Positions 7,966-16,790 are shown, counted from the first letter of the stretch. The stretch: 64,000 bases of DNA from an uncultured Ruminiclostridium sp. (GCA_902490005.1 CABUCM010000010.1:1-64000); one strand, 5' to 3'. Program-made: numbers and translations. The notes: a model not told the origin generated them from the letters alone.

Positions 7966-9729
7966 TTATTTTCCCCGCGATTGGCAGCTGGTGCCGGAAA
8001 ATACGATACCCCGCTGGCAGTCCAGAGTGACGGCGGTGCCGCTTTTCAGCAGCTTGGTGGCGTTCTCCGCGCCCACCAGAACTGGAAGGTCCAGCGCGAG
8101 GCCCACGATGGCGGCGTGGGAATTGATGCCGGGGGCCTCGGTGATGATACCGGAGCAGTCTTTTAAAATATCCAGCAGGCGGTTGCTGGTTTGGGGCACC
8201 ACCAAAATATCCCCGGGCTTGAAGCTTTTCAGCGCCTCGTCTTCAGTGGCGCTGACGCAGAGATTGCCGCAGATAGAGGCGTTATTGACGCCCACCCCGG
8301 AAACCAGGGCGTCGCCAACCAAATGAACCTTCATCAGGTTGGTGGTGCCGGAAACGCCTAAGGGCACGCCGGTGGTGATAACCACCAGGTCGCCGCTGTT
8401 CACCAGATTCAGGGAATTGGCCACAGACACCACATGTTCAAACAGCTCGTCAGTATTGGTTTTCTCTTCAATCATAATGGGGGTAACGCCCCAGGAAAGG
8501 TTCATCTGCCGCCAAACCATGGTGTCGGTGGTGCCGCAGATAATGGGGCAGTTGGGACGGTATTTGGAGATCATCCGGGCGGTCTTGCCGGACTTGGACA
8601 CCGCCATGATGGCCACGGCGCCCAGGTCATGGGCGGTGGTGCAGGTGGCGTGGGAAATGGCCGAGGTCACATTGGGGCGCTCATACACGTCCCGCTTTTG
8701 AAAGCGGGAGACGTAATCGATGTCCTCTTCGGTGCGCTCCGCGATTCTGGCCATGGTTTGCAGGGCGATGATGGGATAATTTCCCGCTGCGGTTTCGCCG
8801 GAAAGCATAATGGCGCTGGTGCCGTCGTAGATAGCGTTGGCCACGTCGGTGGATTCCGCCCTGGTGGGACGGGGGTTCTTCATCATGGAATCCAGCATCT
8901 GGGTGGCGGTGATTACCTGCAGGCCCGCGTTATAGGCTTTTTTAATCAGTTCCTTCTGGATGATGGGGATTTCCTCTAAAGGAATCTCAACCCCCAGGTC
9001 GCCTCTGGCCACCATAATGCCGTCGGCCACGTTGATGATTTCATCGATGTTTTCCACGCCATCCCGGTTTTCGATCTTGGCGATGATGCGGATTTTATCG
9101 TTGTGGTTTTTCTTCAGCTCGGTGCGCAGCTCCAGGATATCCCCGGCGGAGCGGGTAAAGGAAGCGGCGATAAAATCGAAGCCCTGCTCTACCGCGAAGG
9201 CGATATCAGCCTGGTCCTTCTCGCTGATAAAGGGCATGGAAAGGGTCACTCCGGGCACATTGATACCCTTATGGGAGGATACCGTGCCGCCGTTGATGAC
9301 GGTGCAGATCACATCGGTATCCGTGGTATTCTCCACCACCATTTCGATCAGGCCGTCGTCGATAAGGATCCGGTCTCCCCGTTTTACGTCGTGAGGCAGG
9401 CCCTGGAAGGTGACGCTGGAGACGGTGTTGTCCCCGGTTACGTCGTTTGTGGTCAATGTGAAAGCCTGGCCCTCCACAAGTTCTATTTTAGGGGCGGAAA
9501 AATTTCCGGTACGGATTTCAGGCCCTTTGGTATCCAACAGCAGCGCCACCGGCAGGTTCAGTTCCTCCCGGAGCTTTTTCACAGCGTTGATACGGACCCG
9601 CTGGGCGTCATGGTCCTGGTGGGACATGTTCACTCTGGCCACGTCCATGCCGTTGAGCATCAGCTGTTTCAGCACCTCTGGATCGTCGGTGGCAGGCCCC
9701 AAGGTACAAATAATCTTTGTTTTACGCAT
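7966..9729 (-). CDS. pyk: Pyruvate kinase with C-terminal PEP-utiliser domain
   Basis: Converts phosphoenolpyruvate and ADP to pyruvate and ATP, the last step of glycolysis. The 587-residue protein has the catalytic (beta/alpha)8 barrel starting at MRKTKIICTLGPAT, the B domain, the signature IAKIENRDGVENIDEII with the catalytic lysine, MVARGDLGVEIP and TATQMLDSM, then the allosteric C domain. It continues about 110 residues beyond a minimal enzyme into a PEP-utiliser-like domain (GIITEAPGINSHAAIVG), as in Bacillus and many Clostridia; the histidine of that motif is present. The ATG at 9729 has GGGAG eight bases upstream. It is alone on its strand between terminators. Confidence 0.96.
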   Translation of the reverse strand: MRKTKIICTLGPATDDPEVLKQLMLNGMDVARVNMSHQDHDAQRVRINAVKKLREELNLPVALLLDTKGPEIRTGNFSAPKIELVEGQAFTLTTNDVTGDNTVSSVTFQGLPHDVKRGDRILIDDGLIEMVVENTTDTDVICTVINGGTVSSHKGINVPGVTLSMPFISEKDQADIAFAVEQGFDFIAASFTRSAGDILELRTELKKNHNDKIRIIAKIENRDGVENIDEIINVADGIMVARGDLGVEIPLEEIPIIQKELIKKAYNAGLQVITATQMLDSMMKNPRPTRAESTDVANAIYDGTSAIMLSGETAAGNYPIIALQTMARIAERTEEDIDYVSRFQKRDVYERPNVTSAISHATCTTAHDLGAVAIMAVSKSGKTARMISKYRPNCPIICGTTDTMVWRQMNLSWGVTPIMIEEKTNTDELFEHVVSVANSLNLVNSGDLVVITTGVPLGVSGTTNLMKVHLVGDALVSGVGVNNASICGNLCVSATEDEALKSFKPGDILVVPQTSNRLLDILKDCSGIITEAPGINSHAAIVGLALDLPVLVGAENATKLLKSGTAVTLDCQRGIVFSGTSCQSRGK

Positions 9730-9869
9730 AGAAAAGACTCCCTTTTAATGGTTTGATTCTTTATTCTAAAAATTTTCCCACCTTATAGTATCATAGAAAT
9801 CTCAGAAAAAAAATAGATTTCTGGGGAATTTTGAAAAAACAGGAAACTTCATGAAAAGGCCTGGGAAGC

Positions 9870-9898
9870 TTGAAAATAATGTGGAAACGTTATACAAT
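9870..9898 (+). promoter_or_regulatory. Sigma-A promoter of the carboxypeptidase-like gene
   Basis: TTGAAA (9870-9875) and TACAAT (9893-9898) with a 17-base spacer, about 40 bases ahead of the ribosome binding site of the gene starting at 9943. Confidence 0.6.
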
Positions 9899-9942
9899 AT
9901 TTTTAAATCGGATCATACCGAAATTTTTGGAAGGTGAGATTG

Positions 9943-10845
9943 ATGCCGAAACGAAAAAAAGAAAAAGCGAAGTCTTCTTTCGACGAGGAGAAAAGACGCA
10001 GCGAAGCGGCGGCGTTTTTTATTTCGGTCAAAGGAATTGACCGTGAAAATAAAGCGGTCCGTGTGGATTATACGGCAAAAGACAAAAAGAACAGCACCAA
10101 AAAGCTGCGGGTTTGGATGGTGGTTTTATCGGTGTTCATGGTGGGCGTGCTTTCCACCGGCGGTTACCTGATTTACCAGGAGTTTCTAAAATTGGGGCCG
10201 CCGAGCCAGCCGGTGTCGGCCAGCGCGGCTTCCACCCAGGAGGGTTCCGGCAGCTCTGCGGCGCCTATCGACCCGAACGACCATCTTTTAGTGGTGGGCA
10301 ATGGCAAAAAGAGCATTCCCGAGGAATTTACGCTGGATTTGCAGGAATATGAGGGCGTCTCGGTGGACGGCCAGCTGCTGCCTCAGCTGAAAAGCATGAT
10401 TGAGGCCGCCGGCAAGGAAAATATTACCCTTCAGGTGGAGCAGGGCTATGTGCGGGAAGACGTTGTGCAGAAAGAATACGACGACACGGTGGCCCGGTTG
10501 ATCGCCGAGGGAAAAAGCAAGGCCAAGGCGGAAGCCGAGGCCCTGAAGGTTACCCTGCCCGCCGGACAAAGCGAATGGAGCACCGGCCTTCTAATCCGGT
10601 TCGCCAATTTAGACGGCGGGGACTTCTCCCAATCCAGCGCGTATAAATGGCTCAGCGACCACTGCGTGGAATACGGCTTCGTAATCCGGTATCCAGAAAA
10701 TAAAACCGAGGAAACGGGCATCACCGCGGCCCAGCCCCAGGTATTCCGCTATGTGGGGGTGGAAAACGCGAAAAAAATGCGCGCCCTGGCGTTCTGCGTG
10801 GAGGAATACGCCGCTTATATCAAGGACCAAAAGTCGGGATATTAG
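9943..10845 (+). CDS. Membrane-anchored VanY/M15-like protein lacking the zinc ligands
   Basis: A 300-residue protein with a lysine-rich cytoplasmic N-terminus, one membrane helix (about residues 53-75, VWMVVLSVFMVGVLSTGGYL) and an extracellular domain that follows the M15B D,D-carboxypeptidase (VanY/DacB) order: a start like LLVxNxxxxLPxxF (LLVVGNGKKSIPEEF), an alpha/beta core, then WLSDHCVEYGFVIRYP and FRYVG. In active members the zinc ligands sit in SxHxxGxAxD and in EPWHxRYVG. Here these read SEWSTGLLIRF and QPQVFRYVG, so His, Asp and His are replaced by Trp, Arg and Val. The protein should not bind zinc or hydrolyse peptides and may bind peptidoglycan or act as a regulator (inference). 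ATG at 9943 has AAGGTGAG upstream. The gene has its own promoter. Confidence 0.75.
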   Translation: MPKRKKEKAKSSFDEEKRRSEAAAFFISVKGIDRENKAVRVDYTAKDKKNSTKKLRVWMVVLSVFMVGVLSTGGYLIYQEFLKLGPPSQPVSASAASTQEGSGSSAAPIDPNDHLLVVGNGKKSIPEEFTLDLQEYEGVSVDGQLLPQLKSMIEAAGKENITLQVEQGYVREDVVQKEYDDTVARLIAEGKSKAKAEAEALKVTLPAGQSEWSTGLLIRFANLDGGDFSQSSAYKWLSDHCVEYGFVIRYPENKTEETGITAAQPQVFRYVGVENAKKMRALAFCVEEYAAYIKDQKSGY

Positions 10846-10905
10846 GCGGAAACGCGCGGTGGACCAACCGGATATGCTGAAAATGAAAGTTTTTCAAATT
10901 AAGGC

Positions 10906-10934
10906 TTGCTTTTTGCATTAGCCGATGATATAAT
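10906..10934 (+). promoter_or_regulatory. Sigma-A promoter of rpmE
   Basis: TTGCTT (10906-10911), 17-base spacer, perfect TATAAT (10929-10934), about 45 bases ahead of the rpmE start codon. Confidence 0.7.
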
Positions 10935-10979
10935 TCAAATGTTAATGTTACGGTTTCAGCGAAAGAGGTGACAACTGCA

Positions 10980-11186
10980 ATGAAAGAGAATATTCATCCT
11001 AAATATGAGGACGCGACCATTACCTGTGCTTGCGGCAATGTAATCAATACGAAGTCCACTAAGGGCGATATCCGTGTTGAAATCTGCTCCAAGTGCCATC
11101 CTTTCTTTACCGGAAAACAGAAGCTCGTTGATACCGGCGGACGTGTGGATCGGTTTAAGAAGCGTTACAATCTGCAGGAAAAATAA
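10980..11186 (+). CDS. rpmE: 50S ribosomal protein L31 (zinc-binding type)
   Basis: A 68-residue component of the large ribosomal subunit. Starts MKENIHPKY, the classical L31 opening. Four cysteines in CACGN and CSKCHPF make it the C+ (zinc-binding) paralogue, the form used when zinc is plentiful; the C- form is not in the window. The ATG at 10980 has GAGGTGA eight bases upstream and is preferred over an upstream GTG. Own promoter and own terminator, so it is a single-gene unit. Confidence 0.96.
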   Translation: MKENIHPKYEDATITCACGNVINTKSTKGDIRVEICSKCHPFFTGKQKLVDTGGRVDRFKKRYNLQEK

Positions 11187-11226
11187 TTTGTGCAGAGCAA
11201 AGCTAATAGCGTAATGGAATGTTAAG

Positions 11227-11262
11227 GGCGGCGCAGATTCTGCGCCGCCTGTCATTTTTTTC
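11227..11262 (+). terminator. Terminator after rpmE, abutting the next ribosome binding site
   Basis: GC-rich 10-bp stem (11227-11236 with 11240-11249) and a T-run (11254-11261). The GGAGGGG of the next gene begins directly after the T-run, so either the YigZ gene depends on read-through or its promoter lies upstream or within the hairpin region. Confidence 0.8.
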
Positions 11263-11275
11263 CGGAGGGGTTTTT

Positions 11276-11908
11276 ATGAACCAGTACCGCACGGTGAAAA
11301 AAGAGGCGGAAGATGAATTTGTGGAGCGTCGTTCCCGTTTTATCGGCCGGGTGAAGCCGGTGAAAACGGAGGAGGACGCTGTTTCTTTTATCCAGGCGTG
11401 CAAATCTAAGCATTGGGACGCTTCCCACAACGTTTACGCCTATTCCCTCCGGGAGGGGAATATCCGGCGGTATTCCGACGATGGGGAACCTCAGGGCACC
11501 GCCGGCGTGCCGGTGCTGGAAGTGCTGCAAAAAAGCGGGGTCACCGATTTGGCGGTAGTGGTCACCCGGTATTTCGGCGGCGTGCTGCTGGGGGCTGGCG
11601 GGCTGGTGCGGGCTTATTCCCACGGGGCGAAAATCGCCTTGGACGCGGGAGAAATCATCACCATGGCCCTGTGCCAAACCGCGGAGCTTCTCTGTGACTA
11701 TAACCAATACGGACGAATCCTGGCCCTGGTTCCCGAGGCCGGCGGCGTGGTGACGGACACCCAGTTTACCGATACGGTAGCCGTCCGCTTCCAGATCCCC
11801 GGGGAAAGCCTGGCCGGGCTGAACCGAAAGCTGGCGGACGCCACCAGCGGCAGCGTCCAGGCGGAGGTTACCGGGGAGCTGTTTGTGGAATGGAACGAAA
11901 AAGAATAA
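11276..11908 (+). CDS. yigZ: YigZ/IMPACT family protein (UPF0029)
   Basis: A 210-residue cytoplasmic protein of the YigZ/YvyE family. The N-terminal IMPACT domain has the signature YSDDGEPQGTAGVP and VVTRYFGGVLLGAGGLVRAYS, and the C-terminal part is the ferredoxin-like DUF1949 domain. The molecular function is not settled; relatives are linked to translation control. The ATG at 11276 has GGAGGGG just upstream. It is followed after 17 bases by a small iron-sulphur protein gene. It sits immediately behind the rpmE terminator. Confidence 0.9.
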   Translation: MNQYRTVKKEAEDEFVERRSRFIGRVKPVKTEEDAVSFIQACKSKHWDASHNVYAYSLREGNIRRYSDDGEPQGTAGVPVLEVLQKSGVTDLAVVVTRYFGGVLLGAGGLVRAYSHGAKIALDAGEIITMALCQTAELLCDYNQYGRILALVPEAGGVVTDTQFTDTVAVRFQIPGESLAGLNRKLADATSGSVQAEVTGELFVEWNEKE

Positions 11909-11925
11909 TAGGGTTGGAAAATAAA

Positions 11926-12114
11926 ATGAACCGAGATAAAATCATTTGCAAATGCTATCATATTACCAAAGGCGACGTGGCGGACGCGGCGGCTAAGGGG
12001 GCTTCCTCCTTTCGGGAGGTGAAAAAGGCCACCAAGGCGGGCGCCGCCTGCGGGCATTGTAAAAAGAAAATCAAGAAGCTCATGAAAAAGCTGGCGGAAG
12101 AAAACGGAGATTGA
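11926..12114 (+). CDS. Small BFD-like [2Fe-2S]-binding protein
   Basis: A 62-residue protein that consists of one BFD-like [2Fe-2S] domain (PF04324): cysteines in ICKCYHI at the N-terminus and CGHCKKK near residue 44 give the C-x-C and C-x2-C cluster ligands, with helical sequence between. The lysine-rich tail may contact acidic partners or nucleic acid (inference). Such stand-alone domains are electron carriers or cluster donors of unknown pathway. ATG at 11926 fits the family N-terminus; an in-frame ATG at 11890 overlapping the previous gene is possible. Probably co-transcribed with the YigZ gene. Confidence 0.8.
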   Translation: MNRDKIICKCYHITKGDVADAAAKGASSFREVKKATKAGAACGHCKKKIKKLMKKLAEENGD

Positions 12115-12216
12115 TGGAAAATTCAAAAAAAATTTAAAGAAAAGCAGGATTTCAGACTTTTTTGGCGTATATCCTAATGAAAAGAAGAAATCTCAGGCCG
12201 GAAAGGGGTGGGGTCC

Positions 12217-13215
12217 ATGACGATTCGGGAACGTACGGAAGAACTGGAAGAGAAAATTTTGTCTCCCTATGCCGCTTTATCCAAAAACAGCCTAGGCAGG
12301 GATACCCCGGAGGCGCTGTGCGACATACGCACCTGTTACCGGCGGGATTGCGACCGGATTATCCATTGCAAGGCGTTCCGGCGGTTAAAGCGCAAGACCC
12401 AGGTGTTCCTTTCCCCGGAGGGGGACCATTACCGCACCCGGCTGACCCATACCCTGGAGGTCGCCCAGATCGCCAGGACCATCGCGAGGGCGCTGCGGCT
12501 CAACGAGGATTTGACCGAGGCCATTTCCCTGGGCCATGATTTGGGACATACCCCCTTCGGCCACGCGGGGGAGCGGGCGTTAAACGAAATTATGCCGGGA
12601 GGCTTCCGCCATTACGAGCAAAGCGTCCGGGTGGTGGAAAAGCTGGAAAAGGACGGCAGGGGCCTGAACCTGACCAAGGAGGTCCGGGATGGCATTTTGT
12701 GCCACACCAGGGGAAAGGAAGCCTCTACCCTGGAAGGCAGAATCGTGAAAATTTCCGACCGCATCGCCTATATCAACCACGATATCGACGACGCCCAGCG
12801 CGCCGGCGTGCTGTCGGAACAGGAAATCCCGGAAAAGGCGGTCAAGGCGCTGGGGGCCAGCCGGACGGCCAGGATCAATACCCTGGTGCGCTCCCTGGTG
12901 GAAAACAGCCGGGATAGCAATTTGGCTATGAGCCCTGCCGTTCAGGAGGCATTCGACGAGCTGCACGCCTTTATGTACGACCATGTGTACCACAACCCCT
13001 GCGCCAAGGGGGAGGAGAAAAAGGTGCCGGAGCTGGTAGAGCTGCTGTTTGACTACTTTATGAAAAATCCCCAGAAGCTCCCGGACCAAATGCAGCTGAT
13101 CGCTTACCAAGAGGGTTTGGTGCGGGCGGTTTGCGACCATGTGGCCGGTATGACCGACCGTTTCGCCGTGCAGACCTTTACGTCTATTTACATCCCTGAT
13201 TCCTGGACAAGCTAG
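12217..13215 (+). CDS. dgt: dGTPase-like deoxynucleoside triphosphate triphosphohydrolase (HD family)
   Basis: Expected to hydrolyse dNTPs to deoxynucleoside and tripolyphosphate, balancing dNTP pools. The 332-residue protein shows RRLKRKTQVF and the HD-domain metal ligands in RLTHTLEVAQIA and LGHDLGHTPFGHAGE, with a later Asp in ISDRIAYINHDIDDA. It is the short (about 330 residues) Firmicutes form. ATG at 12217 is preferred to a GTG three codons earlier because AAGGGG then has a normal spacing. It is directly upstream of dnaG (53-base gap), an arrangement common in Clostridia that links nucleotide supply with replication. Confidence 0.92.
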   Translation: MTIRERTEELEEKILSPYAALSKNSLGRDTPEALCDIRTCYRRDCDRIIHCKAFRRLKRKTQVFLSPEGDHYRTRLTHTLEVAQIARTIARALRLNEDLTEAISLGHDLGHTPFGHAGERALNEIMPGGFRHYEQSVRVVEKLEKDGRGLNLTKEVRDGILCHTRGKEASTLEGRIVKISDRIAYINHDIDDAQRAGVLSEQEIPEKAVKALGASRTARINTLVRSLVENSRDSNLAMSPAVQEAFDELHAFMYDHVYHNPCAKGEEKKVPELVELLFDYFMKNPQKLPDQMQLIAYQEGLVRAVCDHVAGMTDRFAVQTFTSIYIPDSWTS

Positions 13216-13268
13216 GCAAGAAACAGGGATAAGCCGCATATCAATTACCAGGGAAAGGGGGAAATGGC

Positions 13269-15041
13269 ATGCGCCTGCCGGACAGCTTTTTACAGGAACT
13301 GAAGGACAGAAACAATATTTTAGACGTGGTTTCAGGCTATGTGAACCTGAAGCGCGCGGGAAGGACCATGTCCGGCTTATGCCCGTTTCATGGGGAAAAG
13401 ACCCCTTCCTTTCACGTAAACGCGGAGCAGGGGTATTTCCACTGCTTCGGCTGCGGCGCCGGGGGAGACGTCATCACCTTTATCCGTAAAATTGAAAATC
13501 TGGATTACATAGACGCGGTAAAGCTTCTGGCCCAGCGGGCCGGCATGGAACTGCCGGAGGACGGCAGGGATGAGGCCGCGGCCCGGATCCGGGGAAGGAT
13601 CTACGAGATGAACCGGGAGGCCGCACGCTTTTTCCATAAACGCCTATACAGCGAAGAGGGAGAAGCCGCCCTTTCTTATCTGCGGCGCCGGGGGCTCAGC
13701 GAGCGGACGATTAAACACTTCGGCTTGGGGTATTCCCCCAATTCCCGCTACGCTCTGGTAAAAAACCTGCGGGCTTTGGGCTATCGGGATGAGGAAATTA
13801 TCCGGGCTAACCTGGGGTTCCAGGGCAGGTACGGCAACAAGGAAGCCCTGGACCGGTTTACGGACCGGGTGATGTTCCCCATCATCGACCTGCGGGGAAA
13901 CGTCATCGGCTTCGGCGGCCGGATTATGACCGACCAGAAGCCAAAATATTTGAATACCTCCGACACCATGGTGTTTAATAAAAGCCAGAACCTGTACGCG
14001 CTGAATTTCGCGAAAAACGCCGGTGAAAAAAGGCTGATTTTGGCGGAGGGCTATATGGATGTCATCGCTCTGCACCAGGCGGGCTTTCCCACCGCCGTGG
14101 CAACCCTGGGGACAAGCCTGACCACCGAACAGGCCCGGCTGATTGCCCGGTACGCACAGGAGGCGGTGATCTGCTACGACAGCGACGGCGCCGGGCAGAA
14201 GGCTACCGCCCGGGCGATTCCCATGCTGCGGGAGGCGGGCCTGCTGGTGCGGGTGCTGACCGTCACCGGGGGCAAGGACCCGGATGAATTTATCCGTTCC
14301 CATGGGGAGCAGGGCCCGGCCCGGTTCAAGCAGCTTTTGGAAGCATCTGGAAACGATGTGGAATATCGGCTGGAAAAAGCCAAAAATGGCTTGGATTTGT
14401 CCCAATCTGACGGGAAAATCGCATATTTGACCGCTTGTGTGAGTATACTAGCGACGCTTGATAGTAAAATCGAGCAGGAGGTGTACGCGGGCAAGGTGGC
14501 CGGAGAGGTGGGCGTCGAGAAAAGCTCCGTGACGGCCCAAATTGAAAAACAATTGAAAAAACGCCGCCGGGAGAAGTCCGTGCAGGAGTTCCGGGAGATC
14601 CAAAAAGCGACCTCCGGCGCCGGGGACACGGTAAACCCCCAGAAAAGCCAGAACCTGCGGGCCGCCAACGCGGAGGAGGCTTTGACCGCCTATGTGATAA
14701 ATAACCCGGATATGGCTAACAATATAGGAAAATATATCGCGCCGGAGGATTTTGTCACCGATTTTAACCGCCGCGTTTACGAAACGGTGACAGAGAGAAT
14801 CCGGGAGAACCGTCCGGTGAGCATGACGGATTTATCCCAGGATTTTTCCGAGCAGGAGATGAGCCGCATTGCCGGCATGCTATATAAGGCCTCGGTAGGA
14901 GGGGAAACCCTGGAGGCCGCCAAGGACTACTGTAAGATCATTAAACAGGAAAAAAGCAGCGCCAAGCTGAAGGAGCCCTTAGAGGATGACGAAGCCAAAA
15001 GGTTGTTTGAAGAGATTCAGAAAAATAAATTGGGGAAATAA
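13269..15041 (+). CDS. dnaG: DNA primase
   Basis: Makes RNA primers for lagging-strand synthesis with the replicative helicase. The 590-residue protein has the N-terminal zinc finger (Cys38, His41, Cys59, Cys62 in CPFH and CFGC), the RNA polymerase core, a Toprim domain (EGYMDVIALHQAGF with the catalytic Glu, and YDSDGAG), and a C-terminal helicase-binding domain. Length is normal. ATG at 13269 with AAAGGGGG upstream. It precedes rpoD by 19 bases, the conserved macromolecular synthesis operon dnaG-rpoD; rpsU is not in front of it here, the dGTPase gene is. Confidence 0.97.
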   Translation: MRLPDSFLQELKDRNNILDVVSGYVNLKRAGRTMSGLCPFHGEKTPSFHVNAEQGYFHCFGCGAGGDVITFIRKIENLDYIDAVKLLAQRAGMELPEDGRDEAAARIRGRIYEMNREAARFFHKRLYSEEGEAALSYLRRRGLSERTIKHFGLGYSPNSRYALVKNLRALGYRDEEIIRANLGFQGRYGNKEALDRFTDRVMFPIIDLRGNVIGFGGRIMTDQKPKYLNTSDTMVFNKSQNLYALNFAKNAGEKRLILAEGYMDVIALHQAGFPTAVATLGTSLTTEQARLIARYAQEAVICYDSDGAGQKATARAIPMLREAGLLVRVLTVTGGKDPDEFIRSHGEQGPARFKQLLEASGNDVEYRLEKAKNGLDLSQSDGKIAYLTACVSILATLDSKIEQEVYAGKVAGEVGVEKSSVTAQIEKQLKKRRREKSVQEFREIQKATSGAGDTVNPQKSQNLRAANAEEALTAYVINNPDMANNIGKYIAPEDFVTDFNRRVYETVTERIRENRPVSMTDLSQDFSEQEMSRIAGMLYKASVGGETLEAAKDYCKIIKQEKSSAKLKEPLEDDEAKRLFEEIQKNKLGK

Positions 15042-15060
15042 GTAGGGAGGAGCTTTGACA

Positions 15061-16158
15061 ATGACCACAGCTACACCAGACAAAAAAACGGTGATCAGGG
15101 ATTTGACGGAACAAGCCAAAGCCAAAGGCCAGCTTAGCAACAAAGAGATTTTAGACGCCATTGGGGAGCTGGATTTTGAACCGGAGCAGTTGGAAAAATT
15201 CTATGATACCCTGGAAGCCATGGGCGTGGAGATCGTAGAGGATTTTGAGGAAATCCCGCTGGAGGATATCAGCTTTGATTTGGCCCCTGGCGATGATGAG
15301 GAGGCCGAGGTGCCCGCGGTGGAAAACGTTGCCATCGACGACCCGGTCAAGGTTTATCTGAAGGAAATCGGCCGGGTGCCCCTGCTTTCCCCGGAAGAGG
15401 AAATCGACTTGGCGATCCGCATTACCGAGGGTGACGAAAGCGCCAAGAAGCGGCTTTCTGAAGCGAACCTGCGGCTGGTGGTTTCCATCGCCAAACGGTA
15501 TTTAGGCAGGGGAATGCAGTTTTTGGATTTGATCCAGGAGGGTAACCTGGGCCTAATTAAAGCGGTGGAAAAGTTCGATTACACCAAGGGCTATAAATTT
15601 TCGACCTATGCCACCTGGTGGATCCGCCAAGCCATCACAAGGGCCATCGCCGACCAGGCCAGAACCATCCGGATCCCGGTGCATATGGTGGAAACCATCA
15701 ACAAGGTGAAAAAAGTCAGCAGCCAGCTTCTGCACACCAACGGCCACGAGCCTACCGCTGACGAGATCGCCCTGGAGCTGGATATGCCGGTTGACAAGGT
15801 CCGGGAAATCATGCGGGTGGCCCAGGAGCCTGTCTCTCTGGAAACGCCTATCGGCGAGGAGGAGGACAGCCATCTGGGGGATTTTATCCCCGACGACGAT
15901 GCCCCTGCCCCGGCGGACGCGGCTTCCCACATTCTGCTGAAGGAGCAGCTGGCCGAGGTGCTGGATACTCTGACCCCTAGGGAAGAAAAGGTGCTCCGGC
16001 TGCGGTTCGGCTTAGAAGACGGCCGTTCCCGCACCCTGGAAGAGGTGGGAAAGGAATTCAACGTTACCCGCGAGAGAATCCGGCAGATCGAGGCCAAAGC
16101 CCTGAGAAAGCTGCGCCATCCCAGCCGCAGTAAAAAGCTGAAGGATTTTCTGGATTAA
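15061..16158 (+). CDS. rpoD: Primary RNA polymerase sigma factor (sigma-70/SigA)
   Basis: Directs RNA polymerase to housekeeping promoters such as those listed here. The 365-residue protein has an N-terminal 1.1-like domain, region 1.2 (DPVKVYLKEIGRVPLLSPEEE), region 2 for -10 recognition (LDLIQEGNLGLIKAVEKF, FSTYATWWIRQAITRAI), region 3 (RIPVHMVETINK) and region 4 with the HTH (LEEVGKEFNVTRERIRQIEAKA). Short like Bacillus SigA, without the non-conserved insert of proteobacteria. GGGAGGAG precedes ATG 15061; an in-frame TTG two codons earlier is too close to it. Confidence 0.97.
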   Translation: MTTATPDKKTVIRDLTEQAKAKGQLSNKEILDAIGELDFEPEQLEKFYDTLEAMGVEIVEDFEEIPLEDISFDLAPGDDEEAEVPAVENVAIDDPVKVYLKEIGRVPLLSPEEEIDLAIRITEGDESAKKRLSEANLRLVVSIAKRYLGRGMQFLDLIQEGNLGLIKAVEKFDYTKGYKFSTYATWWIRQAITRAIADQARTIRIPVHMVETINKVKKVSSQLLHTNGHEPTADEIALELDMPVDKVREIMRVAQEPVSLETPIGEEEDSHLGDFIPDDDAPAPADAASHILLKEQLAEVLDTLTPREEKVLRLRFGLEDGRSRTLEEVGKEFNVTRERIRQIEAKALRKLRHPSRSKKLKDFLD

Positions 16159-16194
16159 ATAGGAGAAAACCCATAGAAAGGAGGGCGCTGCCAA

Positions 16195-16599
16195 ATGCAT
16201 ATGACCCTGGAAGCGGACTATGCCGTCCGGATTGTGGAATTTTTGGCGGAGCAGGGCTGTAAAACCGACGCCCATACGATCGCGGAGCAGACCCGGGTTC
16301 CCCTGCGGTTCGCCCTTAAAATATTGAGGACCCTGGTGTCCCAGGATATTATCGTCTCTTATAAAGGGGCGAAAGGCGGCTACCAACTGGCCCACCCGGC
16401 GGAGGAAATCACCTTACGGCAGGTGATCGAAGGGGTGGAAGGCCCATATGTGCTCAACCGCTGCCAGCACGACGAGTATACCTGCGGCCATACCGCCTGC
16501 CGGTTTCACCATGTTTACAATGAAATTTCACAGCTTGTCCGCGAAAAATTGGAATCTGTGAATTTTGCCGTCGAATGCGGCCGGGAAAAGGATACATAA
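16195..16599 (+). CDS. Rrf2 family transcriptional regulator with a cysteine cluster motif
   Basis: A 134-residue winged-helix DNA-binding protein of the Rrf2 family (IscR, NsrR, CymR relatives). The HTH is at about residues 25-50 (HTIAEQTRVPLRFALKILRT), the wing at KGAKGGYQLAHP. Three cysteines (NRCQHDEYTCGHTACRFH) lie where IscR and NsrR bind an iron-sulphur cluster, so it may sense iron-sulphur status, oxygen or NO (inference); CymR-type members lack these. It starts 36 bases after rpoD behind GGAGGG, so it may be transcribed with rpoD. Targets are not evident; no isc/suf genes are nearby. An alternative ATG lies two codons downstream. Confidence 0.88.
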   Translation: MHMTLEADYAVRIVEFLAEQGCKTDAHTIAEQTRVPLRFALKILRTLVSQDIIVSYKGAKGGYQLAHPAEEITLRQVIEGVEGPYVLNRCQHDEYTCGHTACRFHHVYNEISQLVREKLESVNFAVECGREKDT

Positions 16600-16790
16600 A
16601 GCGGATATTGGTATTTCCTCCCGAGGGAGCACCAAGGCTTTAAAACGGGAGCGGCATGCTGGGTTTACAGCCTGGCGGGGCATCTGTTTTATTGGCCCTT
16701 CCCTTTGCGGCCGGGGCATAGAGGGTTTGCCTCTCAACAATGACGTCAGCTTAATTTTCGCGGTAATCCATTACGGGAACACACAAGCCT

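Noticed and set aside
9881..9898. GTGGAAACGTTATAC as a CcpA site near pyk
   Set aside because: It misses three fixed positions of the cre consensus and overlaps the promoter of the gene on the other strand.
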